Source: Humulus lupulus (Eukaryota; Streptophyta; Magnoliopsida; Rosales; Cannabaceae). Taken from it: DNA of 64,000 bases. This document shows, one piece after another, positions 10,467-22,906 of the stretch. Under the pieces are notes generated by a model, which was given only the letters and a program-made list of their open reading frames with translations, searched no databases and was not told where the DNA came from. The number at the start of each line of letters is the position of its first letter. Within the stretch, counting starts at the first letter, position 1. A program made the position numbers and the translations under genes. Where the stretch lies: the NCBI RefSeq assembly GCF_963169125.1, contig NC_084795.1, positions 94,050,911 to 94,114,910 on the forward strand, read 5' to 3'.

Positions 10467-11789
10467 TGTTGACGGTGAGAACTCGTCAACAAAGTTAAGT
10501 TAGAAAAATTTTAATATAGAGCTTATCAATGAAAAACTTCAAATATCTAATCATAAACTCAAAGAATAGTTGCAGAAAGAAAATGGTGAAATGAACTTGT
10601 ATTTTTTATGGTGTAGTGCTACAGTGTTTTTTCCAACCCCCCCTCATGTGGAAGTGGGGTTCCCTATATATTGGGCTCTAATGGCCCTTGATACATGGTG
10701 GTCCAGGGGACCAGGTAGTACACAAGTACACTGTCAGGAGAGTGGTCTCAGGAGTAGTGGTGTTGGCTTCAGTACATGGCAAGATAACATGAGGATGTTT
10801 TCACTACTCAATTCGTACGAATATCAGAGGAGTGGCGCTACGCTTAGTGGTGCAGGTGGTGGTGGAGTCGACTTTGACATCTGATTAGAGACATACAAGC
10901 CATGTCCCCTCTCCTAGTACTCCCACTACTTGTCTGGCATGAGTATCCGTATCAGACATACGGGGTCTTAAAGGTCGTACCCCGTACAAGATTGTGCTAG
11001 TACGATCCTTTTGAATTACACTTGGGCTTTTACTTCTAAATGTTGGGGTCTTAATAGGTCTTCATAGGAGACATCCACTTGTGGTGCAGGGTGCGAGACA
11101 CCTGGAATGCCTCAGGCGCGCGAGGCACTGGCACGCGAGGCCTGCTGGGCGCGAGAGGTGCTGGCACGCGAGGCCCACTAGCGCGCGTGAGGCGCTAGCA
11201 CGCGAGACCTACTGGGCGCGCGAGGCACTGACATGCGAGGCCCACTAGTGCGCGCGAGGCGTTGGAACGCGAGACCTGCTGGGCGCGCGAGGCGCTGGCA
11301 CGTGAGACCCACTAGCGCGCGCGAGGTGCTAGCACGCGAGGCCCACTAGCGCACGCAAGGCACTGGCACGCGAGGTCCACTAGCGCGCACAAGGCGCTGG
11401 CACGTGAGGCCCACTAGCGCGTGCGAGGCGCTGGCACGTGAGGCCTGCTGGGCGCGCAAGGCACTGGCATGCGAGTCCCACTAGTGCACACGAGGCACTG
11501 GCACGCGAGGCGCTGGTGCGCGGGGCGTTGGCACGCGAGGCACACCAGGCGCGCAAGGCCGAGGTACCCTCACGAGACCCAGGCGCAAGGCGTTGGGCAT
11601 GGCAGGCTCAGTGCGCGTGAGATGCTTCTTCGCGCGAGGCCCTTCGGCCATCTGGGTAGGTACGGGGCATGCGAGACGCAAGATGATGGTGGCCCAAGGA
11701 AACCGCTGCTTATCCATGTATGTAAGCACTCATGGGACCTGAGCGCGTACTTTGGGTCTTTTACAAGCATGTAATTTTGAGTGTCTACA
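10467..11789 (-). repeat. 3' LTR of Tat-1
   Basis: 1323 bases, TG...CA ends. Nearly the whole sequence aligns with 26461-27688. The length difference of 95 bases is explained mainly by about three extra 34-bp minisatellite units. The copies differ at scattered bases, so the insertion is not recent. Confidence 0.88.
11095..11545. repeat. GC-rich 34-bp minisatellite in the Tat-1 3' LTR
   Basis: About 13 units of the general form GGCGCTGGCACGCGAGGCCC followed by ACTAGCGCGCGCGA. Units vary by single bases, some with CTGCTGGGCG in place of CCCACTAGCG. The array is packed with CG sites and GCGCGC words in an otherwise AT-rich region. Confidence 0.85.
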
Positions 11790-11801
11790 CTTGCCCCCCA
11801 G
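11790..11801 (-). promoter_or_regulatory. Polypurine tract of Tat-1
   Basis: On the minus strand the bases just before the 3' LTR read CTGGGGGGCAAG, a G-rich purine tract directly abutting the LTR, where plus-strand DNA synthesis would be primed. Confidence 0.75.
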
Positions 11802-11847
11802 TCTAGGAGACCTTTAGGTGCTCTGGTAGACTATTCTCTTTGATTCT

Positions 11848-11855
11848 TATAAATA
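11848..11855 (+). promoter_or_regulatory. TATA box for the Tat-1 antisense gene
   Basis: TATAAATA followed by GGCC and a pyrimidine-rich stretch, on the plus strand, about 555 bases upstream of the ATG at 12403 and just inside the element. It is placed to drive the antisense gene independently of the LTR promoter. Role inferred. Confidence 0.5.
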
Positions 11856-12402
11856 GGCCTTCATGTCTAGCCTATTATTTACACCTTACCTCTTCAGCTT
11901 AGTGGTTTTGAGATTCCTTCTTCTTTCAAGAGGTGAGGGGTTCACTCCCCCACTATCTCATTTTTGTTATTGTTTCCTCCCCTTTTTTATATATATTTGA
12001 GCTCATTTTTGGTATGTCTATATCCCTTCAGATATTTGAAGGCTAACACATCTTTTCTGTTTATTTTTGCAGACGCGTACTTTCAACCATTTGGCTCTTT
12101 TTGACCGTGACGGTACTTTTGGCCCTCAACCTCCTTTTGACCATGACAGCGCCTCATTTTACCTACTTGAGGTATATTTTCTTTTTTCCTTATGTGCATT
12201 GGGTCCAAATTAGCACTGCTCGGGATGGGGTGTTTTGGCCTGAGCTTGTCGTGATCTAATCTTGTTGCATGCCCCTTTATTCATACCCCGTAGTGGGTCA
12301 TTTAGAGTGTTTGTACCTAGAGGTTTTGAGCCCATTCCTTTGTGTTTTGTAGCGATCCTCTCATTTATACGTGAACCCTTTTTTCTTTCGAGATGAGGTC
12401 TC

Positions 12403-14841
12403 ATGGCAGGTGAAGGTCCGTTCGACATTCCTCCGGGGGTCGAGTTTGTTGACTTGTCTTCAGACTTAGAGTCCCCTGAGGAAAATCCTTAGCGTGACCA
12501 CGACACCTTAAGGCAGGCCCGTATTCGCCACCTCGAGCATATGGCTGAACTTAGGCGTAAAATTTGGGTGGTAGAGAACGAAATAGACTCGATGTTGAGA
12601 GGAGATGGAGTACCCTTCCCCTTTGACCTTAACGACCATGTAGCGAACCTTAGGGTGACCTTTTTAGATTTGCAGATGGAGTTGGAGTTTATGGAGGGAC
12701 ATCTCTCGCCTGAGCCTCCTAGCCCGTTCTTTCCTAATGACTGTCATGGGGCCGTCCTGTCTTCTCCTCAGCCCTTATTTTCGATCTTCCCCAGTTTAGC
12801 GCTTTCGCAGCCAGTGCCTCGGTGGAATACTCTTGCTAGGAAGAAAAAATGGAGGGTAAAGTGTTCTATCTCCTCCTCACCTTTTTCTTTTGGTTTTGCA
12901 GATATGCCGAAGAGAGGGCAACGACAGGTGGCTGCTGATGACCAGGACATTGCCCCCTATTGGCAACCTCCCTAGTGTCCCATGTGTCCAAAAATAAATT
13001 GATGGAAATAGTAGAGAACTACCGTGTTCCTCCGGAAAACGCATTATACGTTCCTTCGGACAAGTGTCGGACTGACTGCCCAAATCCGGGCTACGTGGCT
13101 ATGAGCGAGCATATCCTGAAGGTGGGTGGTGCAATCCCACTACACCCGTTCTTCGTCGCGGTTCTCAACTATTTTGACCTTGCTCCACTTCAGCTGGCAC
13201 CCAACAGTTGGCTGACCTTGAGCTGCTTCTTCATTGCGGTTATGGAACTTGTCTGTCATGCTCCTATGGCCCAAGAGGTGCATTTCATGTACAATCTCAT
13301 GCCCTCTCTTAAGTCCAAGGGCTTTTATTTCCTGCAAAAAGCCAATACTTCAGTCCCCTTAATAAAGGGCGCTGTGTCCAACCCGAGGTCCTGGAAGCAG
13401 GACTTTTTCTTTGTGCAGGGCCCCCTTTCTATTCGTGAGCACTTTCGTTCTACTCCCAGTAAGTAATTGTAGCCACATTTTTTCTTTTCTTTTTGAAACT
13501 TACTGTTTTATGTTTGTGTCGACAATTGTGTGAATCGTGCAAAGCATTTCTCCATGCCTGGAGTTTTTGGGTCGGAGGCGGACGCGGTGAATGCACTCAT
13601 CAATGCTAACCCTGCCGAGAAAAGGGCTACATACCTATTCACTGTGGAAAAACTCAACTTTCACAAGCTGCCCCCGGTTTCGGATCCCGGGTTGTTGTGG
13701 ACTATTCCCGGGTCAAAGAAGACGAAGGCTGCTTCGGTTGAGCATCGCTCGGATGAAGGTGAGGTCGAGCGCGTGCCCGAGGGAGCCTCCCTTGGAAACG
13801 GGCAACCTCACCAGCTGTCTTCGTCCCCCGGGGGATGCCGTCCTTTTGCCCCTCTAGACCCTGACATGGCTTCCCACTTCCAGGATCAACAAGCCATACT
13901 GGGGCATTTTGTTTGCCCTTATCCTGAGGACTTTGATGCTTTTCCTCAGGCTCCCCTCGACCCCGGTCCATCGGAGGCTTACTTTCCTGATCTTCCTGCA
14001 CCCCTCCTGATCTACCGGGGGCTCATTTTTTCGATCTTCCTGCACCCCCTCTTGTTTCGGTGAGCAAGTCATCTGTCCTTACTCAGCCAGGTACCCTTGG
14101 CTCAGAATGGGCACCCTGGGTGGGCCGCATGGCGGCCTCTTACGGGCGGCGGTATGTCCAAATCACCACAGACCTCCCTGAAGCTTATTGAAGTGGTCTT
14201 GGCAGTTTCGCTATGTCGAATCTTGGGGAGACCATTACGCGCTCCACTGCTTGGGTGAGTTCATGCATCTTATGTCAGCCTTATCCCTTTTTATTCCTTT
14301 TTTTTTTTTACTTATCATTGTTGTTGTTATTTTTCTTATGCAGACCTATACAGTGGCTCAGCGGTTTTCCGACTCGGCTCACAACCTTTCCACGTCGAAT
14401 GCTGAGAGGGACCGTCTTGCAGTTCAGGTTTAGGAGCTGGAGAAGGAACTTACTGAAACCAGGTCTAAGCTAGAGAAGGCCTTGGCGAAAGCTTCTTCCT
14501 CATCAAAAAAGAAGAAGAGGGTGATTGCCAAGGCCACGATGTTGCAGGAACGGGTCACTAGCTTAGAGGCTGAACTTAAGGGTGCCAAGGCTACTACGAC
14601 TGCATCGCAGGAGAGGGTCGCTTCCTTAGAGGCAGAACTTGAGGTTGCCAAGGCTGCTACCGCTGCGCGTAGGGGAGGGTCGCTTCCTTAGAGGCGGACA
14701 AGGCAGCTATTGAGTATAGGTCCATAGAGCGCGCCCTTTATGGCGTATGGAGGCAGGATCCTAACTTTGATTTCTCCTCCTTTGGCGAGCACACCATTGC
14801 CCGGGCGGCTGGGTGGAACGCCCGTGGCAGGAGGCCTTGAG
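12403..14841 (+). pseudogene. Tat antisense gene (gypsy-associated 'Transposase_28'-type protein), broken
   Basis: Opposite in direction to gag-pol. From the ATG at 12403 (MAGEGPFDIPPGVEFVDLSS) the frame meets a TAG at 12490, then goes on through 12855 with an amphipathic segment. An intron likely runs from the GTAAAG at about 12856 to the TTTTGCAG at 12900. The next part contains the domain core: VPSDK, GYVAMSEHILKVGG, IPLHPFFVAVLNYFDLAP, QLAPNSWLTLSCFF, as in the 'putative gypsy type transposon' family. A frame shift lies near 12955, between DDQDIAP and SHVSKNKL. A second intron starts at GTAAGT (13461), with a damaged acceptor near 13520. The last exons after 14343 give a coiled coil with repeated VTSLEAELKGAK units, an in-frame stop at about 14430 and a shift near 14675, ending WRQDPNFDFSSF and GRRP at 14841. 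Function unknown. Confidence 0.72.
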
Positions 14842-15872
14842 ATTATCATTTTATGATTTTTTTTCCAGTTAGTCCACTATGAATGTATGCTCATTCTAGC
14901 CCATTTTTCTTGTAATTTTTTTCGAGTCTTGTTATGTTACCAAAACTCTCTTTTTTTATATATACATAAGCGATTATTCATCTTTTATTCCTCTATATTC
15001 GAGGTCTTTTTGAGCCCGTATGATGGGGTTCGGTAGGTTCCCCTTTTTTATTTATTAGGCTAGAGGTCCTTTGGAGCCCATTGAAAGGGTTCAATAGGTC
15101 CTTTTTTGGTGCCTCTTGATTGTTCTTATAAGGATATATTGACCCCTTGGGTTCTAGCTATCCTTTTATATATTTTTGCGTGCGCTAATTATTTATTGCG
15201 AGAAGCGTCCTTCTCGTCATTATTCATAGTACTATTTTTGCAAGGGTCTCTTTTAGGACCCTTTTTGGCTAAACGGCTTGGTAGCCGCTCTAGGCTTATT
15301 GGTGGGTGCTCTTTCTGAGGCCTTTCCTCTTGTGGGAGCATCTGCCTTTATTTGGAAGTTTGTTTTTTTTTTTGTAAGACCTTTTGGCCTCCTTGATGTT
15401 CACAAGGGTAGCTAATCCTTGTGAACTCAATAGATGCCTTGCAAGGTCTTCTCCCTGTTTGTAAGGGTTCATCACATTTTTTTTATTTACATAAGGACCT
15501 TTTATAAGGCCCTGATATAAGAGGTCCTTTTAGGATCCTCCTGATAGGGGGTCCTTTTTAGGTTCCCTCTGATCTGAGGGGTCCTTTTTAGGATCCTCCT
15601 GTTTGCTGTCTATTTTGCCTCCTGTCCTACCCCCCCAAGTGTCTGGTGAAATTTATTTCATCAGGCACTTTGGTGGGTGCTATATGGAAGAAGAATGACA
15701 CGTAAAGTGGTGAACAGTTTCATTCATAGCGTGCAGGTTACAATGACATATATATGGAAGGGTTACATCTAATTAGGAGGTTACCCAGGTAGCCTCTTTA
15801 ATTCTTACGTACTAAGTCAACATAACAGGGAACAAACTAAACATAGGTCTTCTTTACACGGGTGCAGAAGTC
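14842..15872. other. Tat-1 spacer between antisense gene and integrase end
   Basis: T-rich on the plus strand, with many GAGGTCCTTTT and AGGGTCC phrases repeated at short intervals (about 15060-15620). These look like diverged tandem copies. Both the antisense gene (3' end) and gag-pol converge here, so it may hold the 3' processing signals of the antisense transcript. No gene. Confidence 0.5.
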
Positions 15873-16254
15873 TCACTGGTAGTATTTCTTGAGGTGCTCC
15901 GCATTCCACGCCCGAGGTATAATGGTGTTATCCATGCAGGCCAGTTTGTAGGTGTTTGGTGGTATGCACTGAGCGACCTGGTAAGGTCCTTCCCAGTACC
16001 CCCACCCCCGGGTCTCGTGTGTTGGGGAGTACCTTCCTCAGTACTAAGTCTCCTACCCTGAACCTTCTCTCTCGTACCCTTGAATTGTAGTACCTAGCTA
16101 CCCGTTGCTGATATGTGGCCAGCCTTAGTTGTGCCCTTTCCCTCTTGGCTTCCAGCAGGTCCAAGTTCCCGAACAATGCTGTGATGTTAGCCTGGTCATC
16201 ATATGCTTGCGTGCGGATGGAGTTAATCTTCATTTCTATCAAAAGACCAAGGAG
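15873..16254 (-). pseudogene. Tat-1 integrase C-terminal part
   Basis: Minus-strand coding sequence includes NLDLLEAKRERAQLRLATYQ, RVARYYNSRVRERRF and RVGDLVLRKV, the post-core region of Tat integrases. After a frame shift near 16010 comes the usual ending with a reversed stop at 15873-15875 (...AEHLKKYYQ). Upstream it is cut at 16260 by the solo LTR and resumes at 20097. It follows the antisense gene in convergent orientation. Confidence 0.8.
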
Positions 16255-16259
16255 AAAGG

Positions 16260-19200
16260 TGTAACGACCCGGATTTTCAAGACTCGATAATGCGGAAATA
16301 TAAATGTTTTCATTTAACAAAATGTCTCAAAAACCTGTATAAAAAAAAACTTTTTTAAAAAGTCGTATGGCCATACTTAACATTTAGTTACAAACATGTT
16401 TTATAAGGAGTAGAGTGAGCCTAGTTTAGGAAAATTACACAACATTTCCGAAAATAAAACGGCTTCCCAAAAGGTCGGTCCACATGTACATTTGCAAGGA
16501 AGACTCCAGCGCTCACTGCTCTGCCTTGCCCTTGTTCTTACCTACAACATGAAACAACTAGGTAAGCGAAAACGCTTAGTAAGATCAACTTCCAAACAAA
16601 GCAGATAGAGAAATAGGGATCCGGACCCATCCGGACCCTACACAATCAATTTCAAGAACGCTAAAGCGTCCTGGCAAACTTATGGTCATGCCTGATAACC
16701 AATGATAAATTAATTCATAACTAGATAAAAATCCTGCACTCAGAAAAATCCCAGAACAAGCAGATATATCATATCACAGCTAATTCTTATCAACAATTAT
16801 ATCCCTACACTCAGAAAATCCCAGAGCAAGCAGATATATTATATCACAACTATATCTTACCAACAATTATCTCCCTGCACTCAGAAAATCCCAGAGCAAG
16901 CAGATATATTATATCACAATATAATTCGAGACCAACGCTCGACAATTTCCAACAATTCATGCGTAACGCGCCCTCCAACATAATTGTTAATCTGTAAAAG
17001 AGAACCGAGTCTCCACACTAAGATCTAGCCAATAAATATTCTCATCAAGGGTAACTATCGTGTTACCTAAAGCATCGCTACTTATTCAAGAGTGTAATCC
17101 AATTTACACGGTTTTACGGAGACTTCTATGTTAATCAGTGGTGCTGGTGAGCAGTTGCCCCTAGGGTGTTCAGCCTCACTCAATCTTGGCAACCCCTAGT
17201 ATCTCTAGGCACTCTCACTGAATGGCCAATATTCACGACTGCTATCCGGGAATAACTTATCAGAGCACTTGCTCGGATTCTAACCGTCCAATGATTAAGT
17301 AAGCATGAGGGCCCCTAGGTCCCATTTATCTTGGCGCCCCTAGGTTTAACCAGCTTATCCTCATCTCATGGCCACTCGTCGCGGTAATGAACCGGACATA
17401 AATAAAATCAAGCAGTGTGACGGGGATCAACCGTCTAGGATATGACGGACTTCTACCGTTCATATTTTCTAAATCAGCACTCACTAGACTAACGTCTCTA
17501 AGCAACTTTCTATGACAGCCTATATATATGCATGTATCCCTATACTAACATACAAGACAATAATCATTTCATGTTGCAGCCATACAATATAAGTTGACTT
17601 ACTTGGAGTCCTTAGCGCTCAGCAAGTTTTCACCCTCCAACGTTCAGTCCAGTTACGCTTAGCCAATACTGTAGTTATCCATACAGTATACTCGGATTAA
17701 TTATGGCACTAATAATTCATTATTATTATTTTGGGCAGTTTGGTCATTTTAATAAAAGTCATTTGTAAGGATTTATAATCCTTATTTGGTTTTAAACCTA
17801 TTAAGGAAAGTCATACAAAATATCCGAGACTAAACCCTAAGTCTCGGGGAGACCTATCCTAAGGTCTCGATACCTAGACTCGGGTATCACAATGGTATTT
17901 CCCACAATCCGCTAAAAATCTTATTCTTTCAAGGTATCACTATTAACCCGCACTTTCGACTAGTCGGTTAAAATATGTAAGATTTTAGCCGGTATTATAT
18001 CCAGAAAATACAAATAAATTCCTTAATTATTTCTTAAAGAAAATAACTCTTTAAAATTTTCTTTTATTTTTCTTAAGGTTTTAATATCTAAAAACCGTTT
18101 TAAGAAAATTGCCTAATTTGTCTTAATTAGGAAAACCGTTATAAATTTCTCATCTTGACTAATTAATTTTCCAAAAGCAATTAATCAATTTTACTTACTA
18201 GGAAAATAATTTATTTAATTATTTTATCAAAATATAGGGTTTTAAACCCTCTTTTAATTTATTAAATATTAATAAATTAAATCTCTTATTTTTAGAAAGA
18301 ATAAAAATTCTTTAATAAAAATAATTCATTTAAACTCAAAGGGTTAATTTTAGTGAAAATATGATTTCAAGACTTATCATTTTATATCTTGAAATAAACA
18401 AAATTTTACTTTTTACCTTATGTTCCAAAATCTCATTTTTTACACTAAGTGTGAAAAACCTATTTTTCACATTTTTAACTACATACTTCATTAGTTCACA
18501 ACTTGAAATTTACTTACCCAATTGTTACCAAAATTTCCCAATTCCATTTTTGTTATGCCATTTAGGTCTTTGTAAAATCTTAGGTCAAAATGAGCATTTT
18601 TTATTGGTGAAATCATTTTCCAACAATGAGGTAAAAATGACCTTATTTTCAAGCCCTTATTTTTTCCAAACTTTGACAGTTAATAACTTTCAAACCGTTC
18701 AATATTTTATTACCAAATTTTACAGTGGAATAATAGGTTATTCCAGAAATATGTCCACAAAATTTTAGAAAAAACTGGGTTCATTTGCCCTATACAGTGG
18801 CTGTCCAAACTTGGTTCTGAAAATAAGAATACGAAAAAACAGTTTTTTACCTAAACTTTGAAATAGCATAACTTACTCATTTCTAAACATTTTTTAGTGT
18901 TTCAAAGGCTCAATTTTATGTACTCAATCTCAAAAACATCACAGTACAATTTAAGTTTACAAAAACAATATAAATTGGCTGCTTGACCCCTTGGAAGTCA
19001 CAGCTTAAAACATGTTTTGTTTTAGGGTATCCTACAAAACCCTTGGGGGTTTTGGTTCCCATTTTCAAAAATCAATACACATGCATCATAAAAATTATTA
19101 AACAACTACCATAACCTTATTACATCACCAACAAGAAACTTTAAGCATTAAATATACAAAATAATGCTTAAAACTAAAAACCCTACAACAAAAAATCATC

Positions 19201-20091
19201 AAAAGTAAACTTTTTACCTCTTTGGTGTTCTTGCTTAAGGTTTGGACCTTCCTATTAGCTTTGGCTCCTCCAAAACCTTTCAAAAACCCTAACCAACTTC
19301 CCCCAACAACATTGGTAATTAGCTATTTGAAACTCTATGATTAAAACTTGACAAAAGTCTAGATTAATGAAACTTTACCTTAGGGAAAACCCTTCCTAGA
19401 CCAAGACTTAGCTTCCAAGTTTCTTTGGTGTTCTTGGGGTTGAAAATGGAGAGAACACTTGAGAGAGTCTTCAAAAATCAGATGAGAGTGAATGAGGGAG
19501 GGAGAGTGGTCGGATTTGGGGGTTAGAATGGCTCACACAACTCTTCAAAATATCACAAAACACTTGAGTGCTTTTCTACCCACTTGCCCACTTGACTTCT
19601 TACACCTTTTTCACTCTCATTAAGTTTTACTCACCAAACTTAACATTAATTAATTAAATTTAATGTCTCTCACATTTAATTTAATTAATCACACAATAAA
19701 ATTTAACCTAAGGTCCATTCATGGAATAAAATTCCAAATTTCGGCAAAATTAGGCATTTACCACAAAATGCCTTAAAATTTCCATTTTCTTTTAGGTTTA
19801 TTATTCTTGACCAAACTTTAACTTTTATGAATGTATTTTATGCCCAAAATATAATTTCCATGATTTTTCATTTTATTTTCCGAGATTTTTACCCGATCAG
19901 GGTTTTTGTGTCGGTCCAGGACCGAAAGTCTTATCTTGACTTTTAAAATCACAAAATTCATATTTTGGCTAGCAATAACTCATGGAATACTTACAAACAA
20001 AATATAATATTATTTAAAATAATATTCTTAACCCGGGGGAAAAATCCCGACCCGAGTAGTTTAAAGGTACCCAAAAACGTAGGACGTTACA
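16260..20091 (-). mobile_element. 3.8-kb solo LTR inserted in Tat-1 integrase
   Basis: Starts TGTAACGACCC and ends ACGTTACA, flanked by a perfect 5-bp duplication AAAGG (16255-16259 and 20092-20096). There is no internal retrotransposon protein, primer site or second LTR, so it is a solo LTR left by recombination. Ends and internal landmarks (a TTACCTACAACATG phrase near 16540, tandem units near 16733-16920, a T-rich section near 18000-18800) suit a Tekay-like chromovirus LTR read on the minus strand. At 3832 bases it is long for an LTR. Open frames inside it, such as 18361-18768, have no recognisable domain. Confidence 0.82.
16733..16920. repeat. Tandem repeat of about 70 bp in the solo LTR
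   Basis: Two full units and a partial third, starting at about 16733, 16804 and 16874, each containing ACTCAGAAAATCCCAGAGCA and AGATATATTATATCACA with single-base changes. Confidence 0.8.
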
Positions 20092-20096
20092 AAAGG

Positions 20097-20270
20097 TGTC
20101 TCCCTAGTGGTGGAACGAGGGGTGGTCCTGTAGGCCCAGAGCACATTTGGGAGTTCCCCGACCCAGGCCCCTTTCAACTTTTCCAACTTAGTTTTCAAGT
20201 TCCTTTTCAGAATCTTGTTGATGGCCTCTACTTGCCCATTGGCTTGGGGATGTACTACTGCAGAAGCATT
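20097..20270 (-). pseudogene. Tat-1 integrase core end (after the solo LTR)
   Basis: Reads [37 protein letters not shown] and [14 protein letters not shown] on the minus strand, the end of the integrase catalytic core (the HPQANGQ-E motif with the third acidic catalytic residue). The reading frame continues into 16254 once the solo LTR is set aside. On the upstream side, at about 20270, Tat sequence stops and Athila gag sequence begins. Confidence 0.82.
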
Positions 20271-21802
20271 GGATGGCACACTTTCAAAGACAACATTTGG
20301 AAATTTTGAAGTAGTATTTGGTATTGATGGATCTTCCAAAGCTTTACCACTTCTAGTTGTGATGGCATTAGCCTCCTTAACGTTTTATCGTTAGAGTTGG
20401 AGTTTTGAGCCATATGTTGCCCTTGTGTATTGAATTGAGGCTGAGAAGGAAGTTTGCCTCTTTCAGAATTAACCAAGGATCCAGTGAGTTTTGAAAATTG
20501 ACTTTTCATTTCCTTGATTTCTTCAATCATTTGACGATTTATTTTGGCTTGCTCCTCCATGAATGAATGAAGGGTGTTCTCAAGAGAACTCCTTTGAGGA
20601 GGAGCATTGTATTGAGGAGTAGGTTGAGCTTTTGATGGTTGAGACTGGTGCTCATTTCTCCATTGCCCTCCAGAAGATTGTGCTTGGTTGGGATCTCTCC
20701 AGCTGAAATTTGGGTGGTTTCTCCAACCAGGGTTGTACGTATGAGAGAATGGCTTATTATAGGCCCCTAAGGCATTACATTGCTCTTCATAAACCCCCCT
20801 CATTTCACTAAAAGCTAAGCAGTCCTTAGCTAAATGATCCGTTCCTCCACACACAAAACATGGCTCATGTGTTTCTGCTCGGGCAATCATATGAAGTCCT
20901 TGCCCACCTTTTGTCTTAAATGCCTTAAGTTTCTTTGTTAAGGACACAACTTGGGCTTTGAGGCTGTCCTCCTCCCTCAATAGGTAAATTCCTGCTGGTC
21001 GATTTCAGTTAGTGCTTTCAGTAGCACTTGGACCAGTCCAGGTATGAGATTTTTTTGCAAGCTCATTGAGATATTCCAAGGCTTCTTCAGGATCTTTTTG
21101 AAGGAAATCACCATTGCACATCATTTCTACAAACTGGCGTTCACGAATAGTGAGGCCTTCATAGAAATAACTAACTAGGTGCCATTTTTCATAGCCATGG
21201 TGGGGACAAAGAGTTAACAGTTCCTTAAACCTTTCCCAGCCTTGATAGAGAGTTTCATTGTCTTTTTGGGAAAAAGTAGAAATCTTTCTTTTTAAGCCAT
21301 TGGTCTTGTGGTTAGGGAAGTATTTGTGGAAGAATGACGATGTCATTTCATCCCATGTTCCAATAGACCTTGGTCTCAGAGAGTATAACTAGCTTTGAGC
21401 CTTATCCTTCAAAGAGAAAGGAAAAAACTTCAATCGCACAGTATCCGCGATATTAGCTTGGTTATAGAAAGTGGCTACCACCTCCTCAAATTCCCTAATA
21501 TGCACATAAGGATTTTCATTTTCTAAACCATGGAAATTTGGCAAGAGTTGAATCATGCCAGGTTTAAATTCAAAGTTGGGCATATTAGGTGGAAAGATGA
21601 TACAAGAAGGGGTAGGAGTACGAGTAGGATGGAGATAGTCATTCAGACTTCTCAGTTGAATTTCCTCATGATGAGCCATTGCTAAAGGATTATGAGCAAG
21701 TGTTGAGGTGGGAGAGGAAATGTTGGATGTATCAGAAGAATTGTCACTAGGGGTGTCGGGTCTCCTAACAAATCTCCCTAGTTCATCTCTATGACGATTC
21801 AT
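20271..21802 (-). pseudogene. Athila gag, truncated
   Basis: Begins MNRHRDELGRFVRRPDTPS at 21802. The region with NFEFKPGMIQLLPNFHG and NPYVHIREFEEV is typical of Athila gag. A stop lies at about 21389 (W to stop next to LKDKAQS). The next frame holds NETLYQGWERFKELLTLCPH and VSYFYEGLT, broken again near 21005. The third section has the zinc knuckle CFVCGGTDHLAKDC (intact CX2CX4HX4C) and a Gln/Pro-rich tail. Protease and everything downstream are missing: the sequence runs straight into the Tat-1 integrase. Gag would form the virus-like particle and bind the element RNA. Confidence 0.8.
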
Positions 21803-22906
21803 CCACTTTCAAAAACGAGACCTTTTTTTTTTACTTGTTCCTTGGTAAATTTGGATAATTTGAAATGATCTCACATGCCTCACCAGAACTCCCCGAGGTT
21901 ACTAGATGAGTATGAAAAATCACAATTCAAACATTTTCAACCAAATGACCAATAAGTAAAATAATTTACTTATTTTGAAAGAGCAAGCTTGTTTTTTTTT
22001 TTAAATAGTAACAAGTTCAAAAATGTAATAATACAAGGGCATACACAAGAAATATTCCCAGGCCGATTGGGAAGGTTGCCAAGGTACCGCTTCGTCCCAC
22101 ACTTTCCTAAACAGAACCAAGGTTCCCAGGAAAGTGTAGAGGGTACTCTATCACAAACCTTAAAAGCCAATCTTTCTAGACAGAATACTCCCAGTCTTTA
22201 CCACTTGTAGCATTACACTATTGTTCCCAATACTAAAAGTTTTATGCTAAATTTTATGATTTTTTTTTGGATTTTACAATTTTTTATTTTTTTTAAAAAT
22301 ACAAGAGTTAAAGAGGAAGAACCTAAATTAAAGCTAATCTAAAACCTAATGTTACACAAATTATGAGACCTAAGTTATTATCTAAAAATTGAAATCTGCA
22401 AATTTAAAGCTAAAATGTAAAATTAGAAACAAAATAATTAAATGACAAATAGTTATAATATTAACAATAAATGATAATTTGGAAGCAATCAATTAAAAAG
22501 AATTCAATACTAAAAATAAAAATAGCATATAAAGAAAATTAATGACTAATTTTTTTTTTATATAATGAAACCAATACGGTAAGAAGGGAAAAACAAATTA
22601 GCCCTATATGCAACACTAATAACAATGAGCTAAAATTGGAAAGGAAAAAAAATCAGTAATATAATAATATATATAAGTAAAAAGCATTAACAGAATAAAG
22701 ATTCAAAATAAACAAAATTACTAGCTAACAATATTTTTTATATATATTTTTTTTTTTGGTAAATGATTCAAACATATAAACGATAATACTAATAATAAAA
22801 TAATGTGGTAGCACCAATATTATATACACAGACAAAGAAAGCAAATAATAAAACTAAAATAACTTACCTCTTGGTCGTGTATTCTACTAAGCTTTTGATA
22901 TCTATC
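21803..22906 (-). other. Athila 5' leader
   Basis: Between the primer site and the gag start. AT-rich, with a short conserved-looking block at 22040-22200 containing partly self-complementary CCTGGGAACC-type words that may fold as an RNA packaging or dimerisation signal (inference). No gene. Confidence 0.5.

Noticed and set aside
18361..18768. 135-codon frame in the solo LTR
   Set aside because: Phe/Leu/Ser-rich translation of T-rich LTR sequence, no domain.
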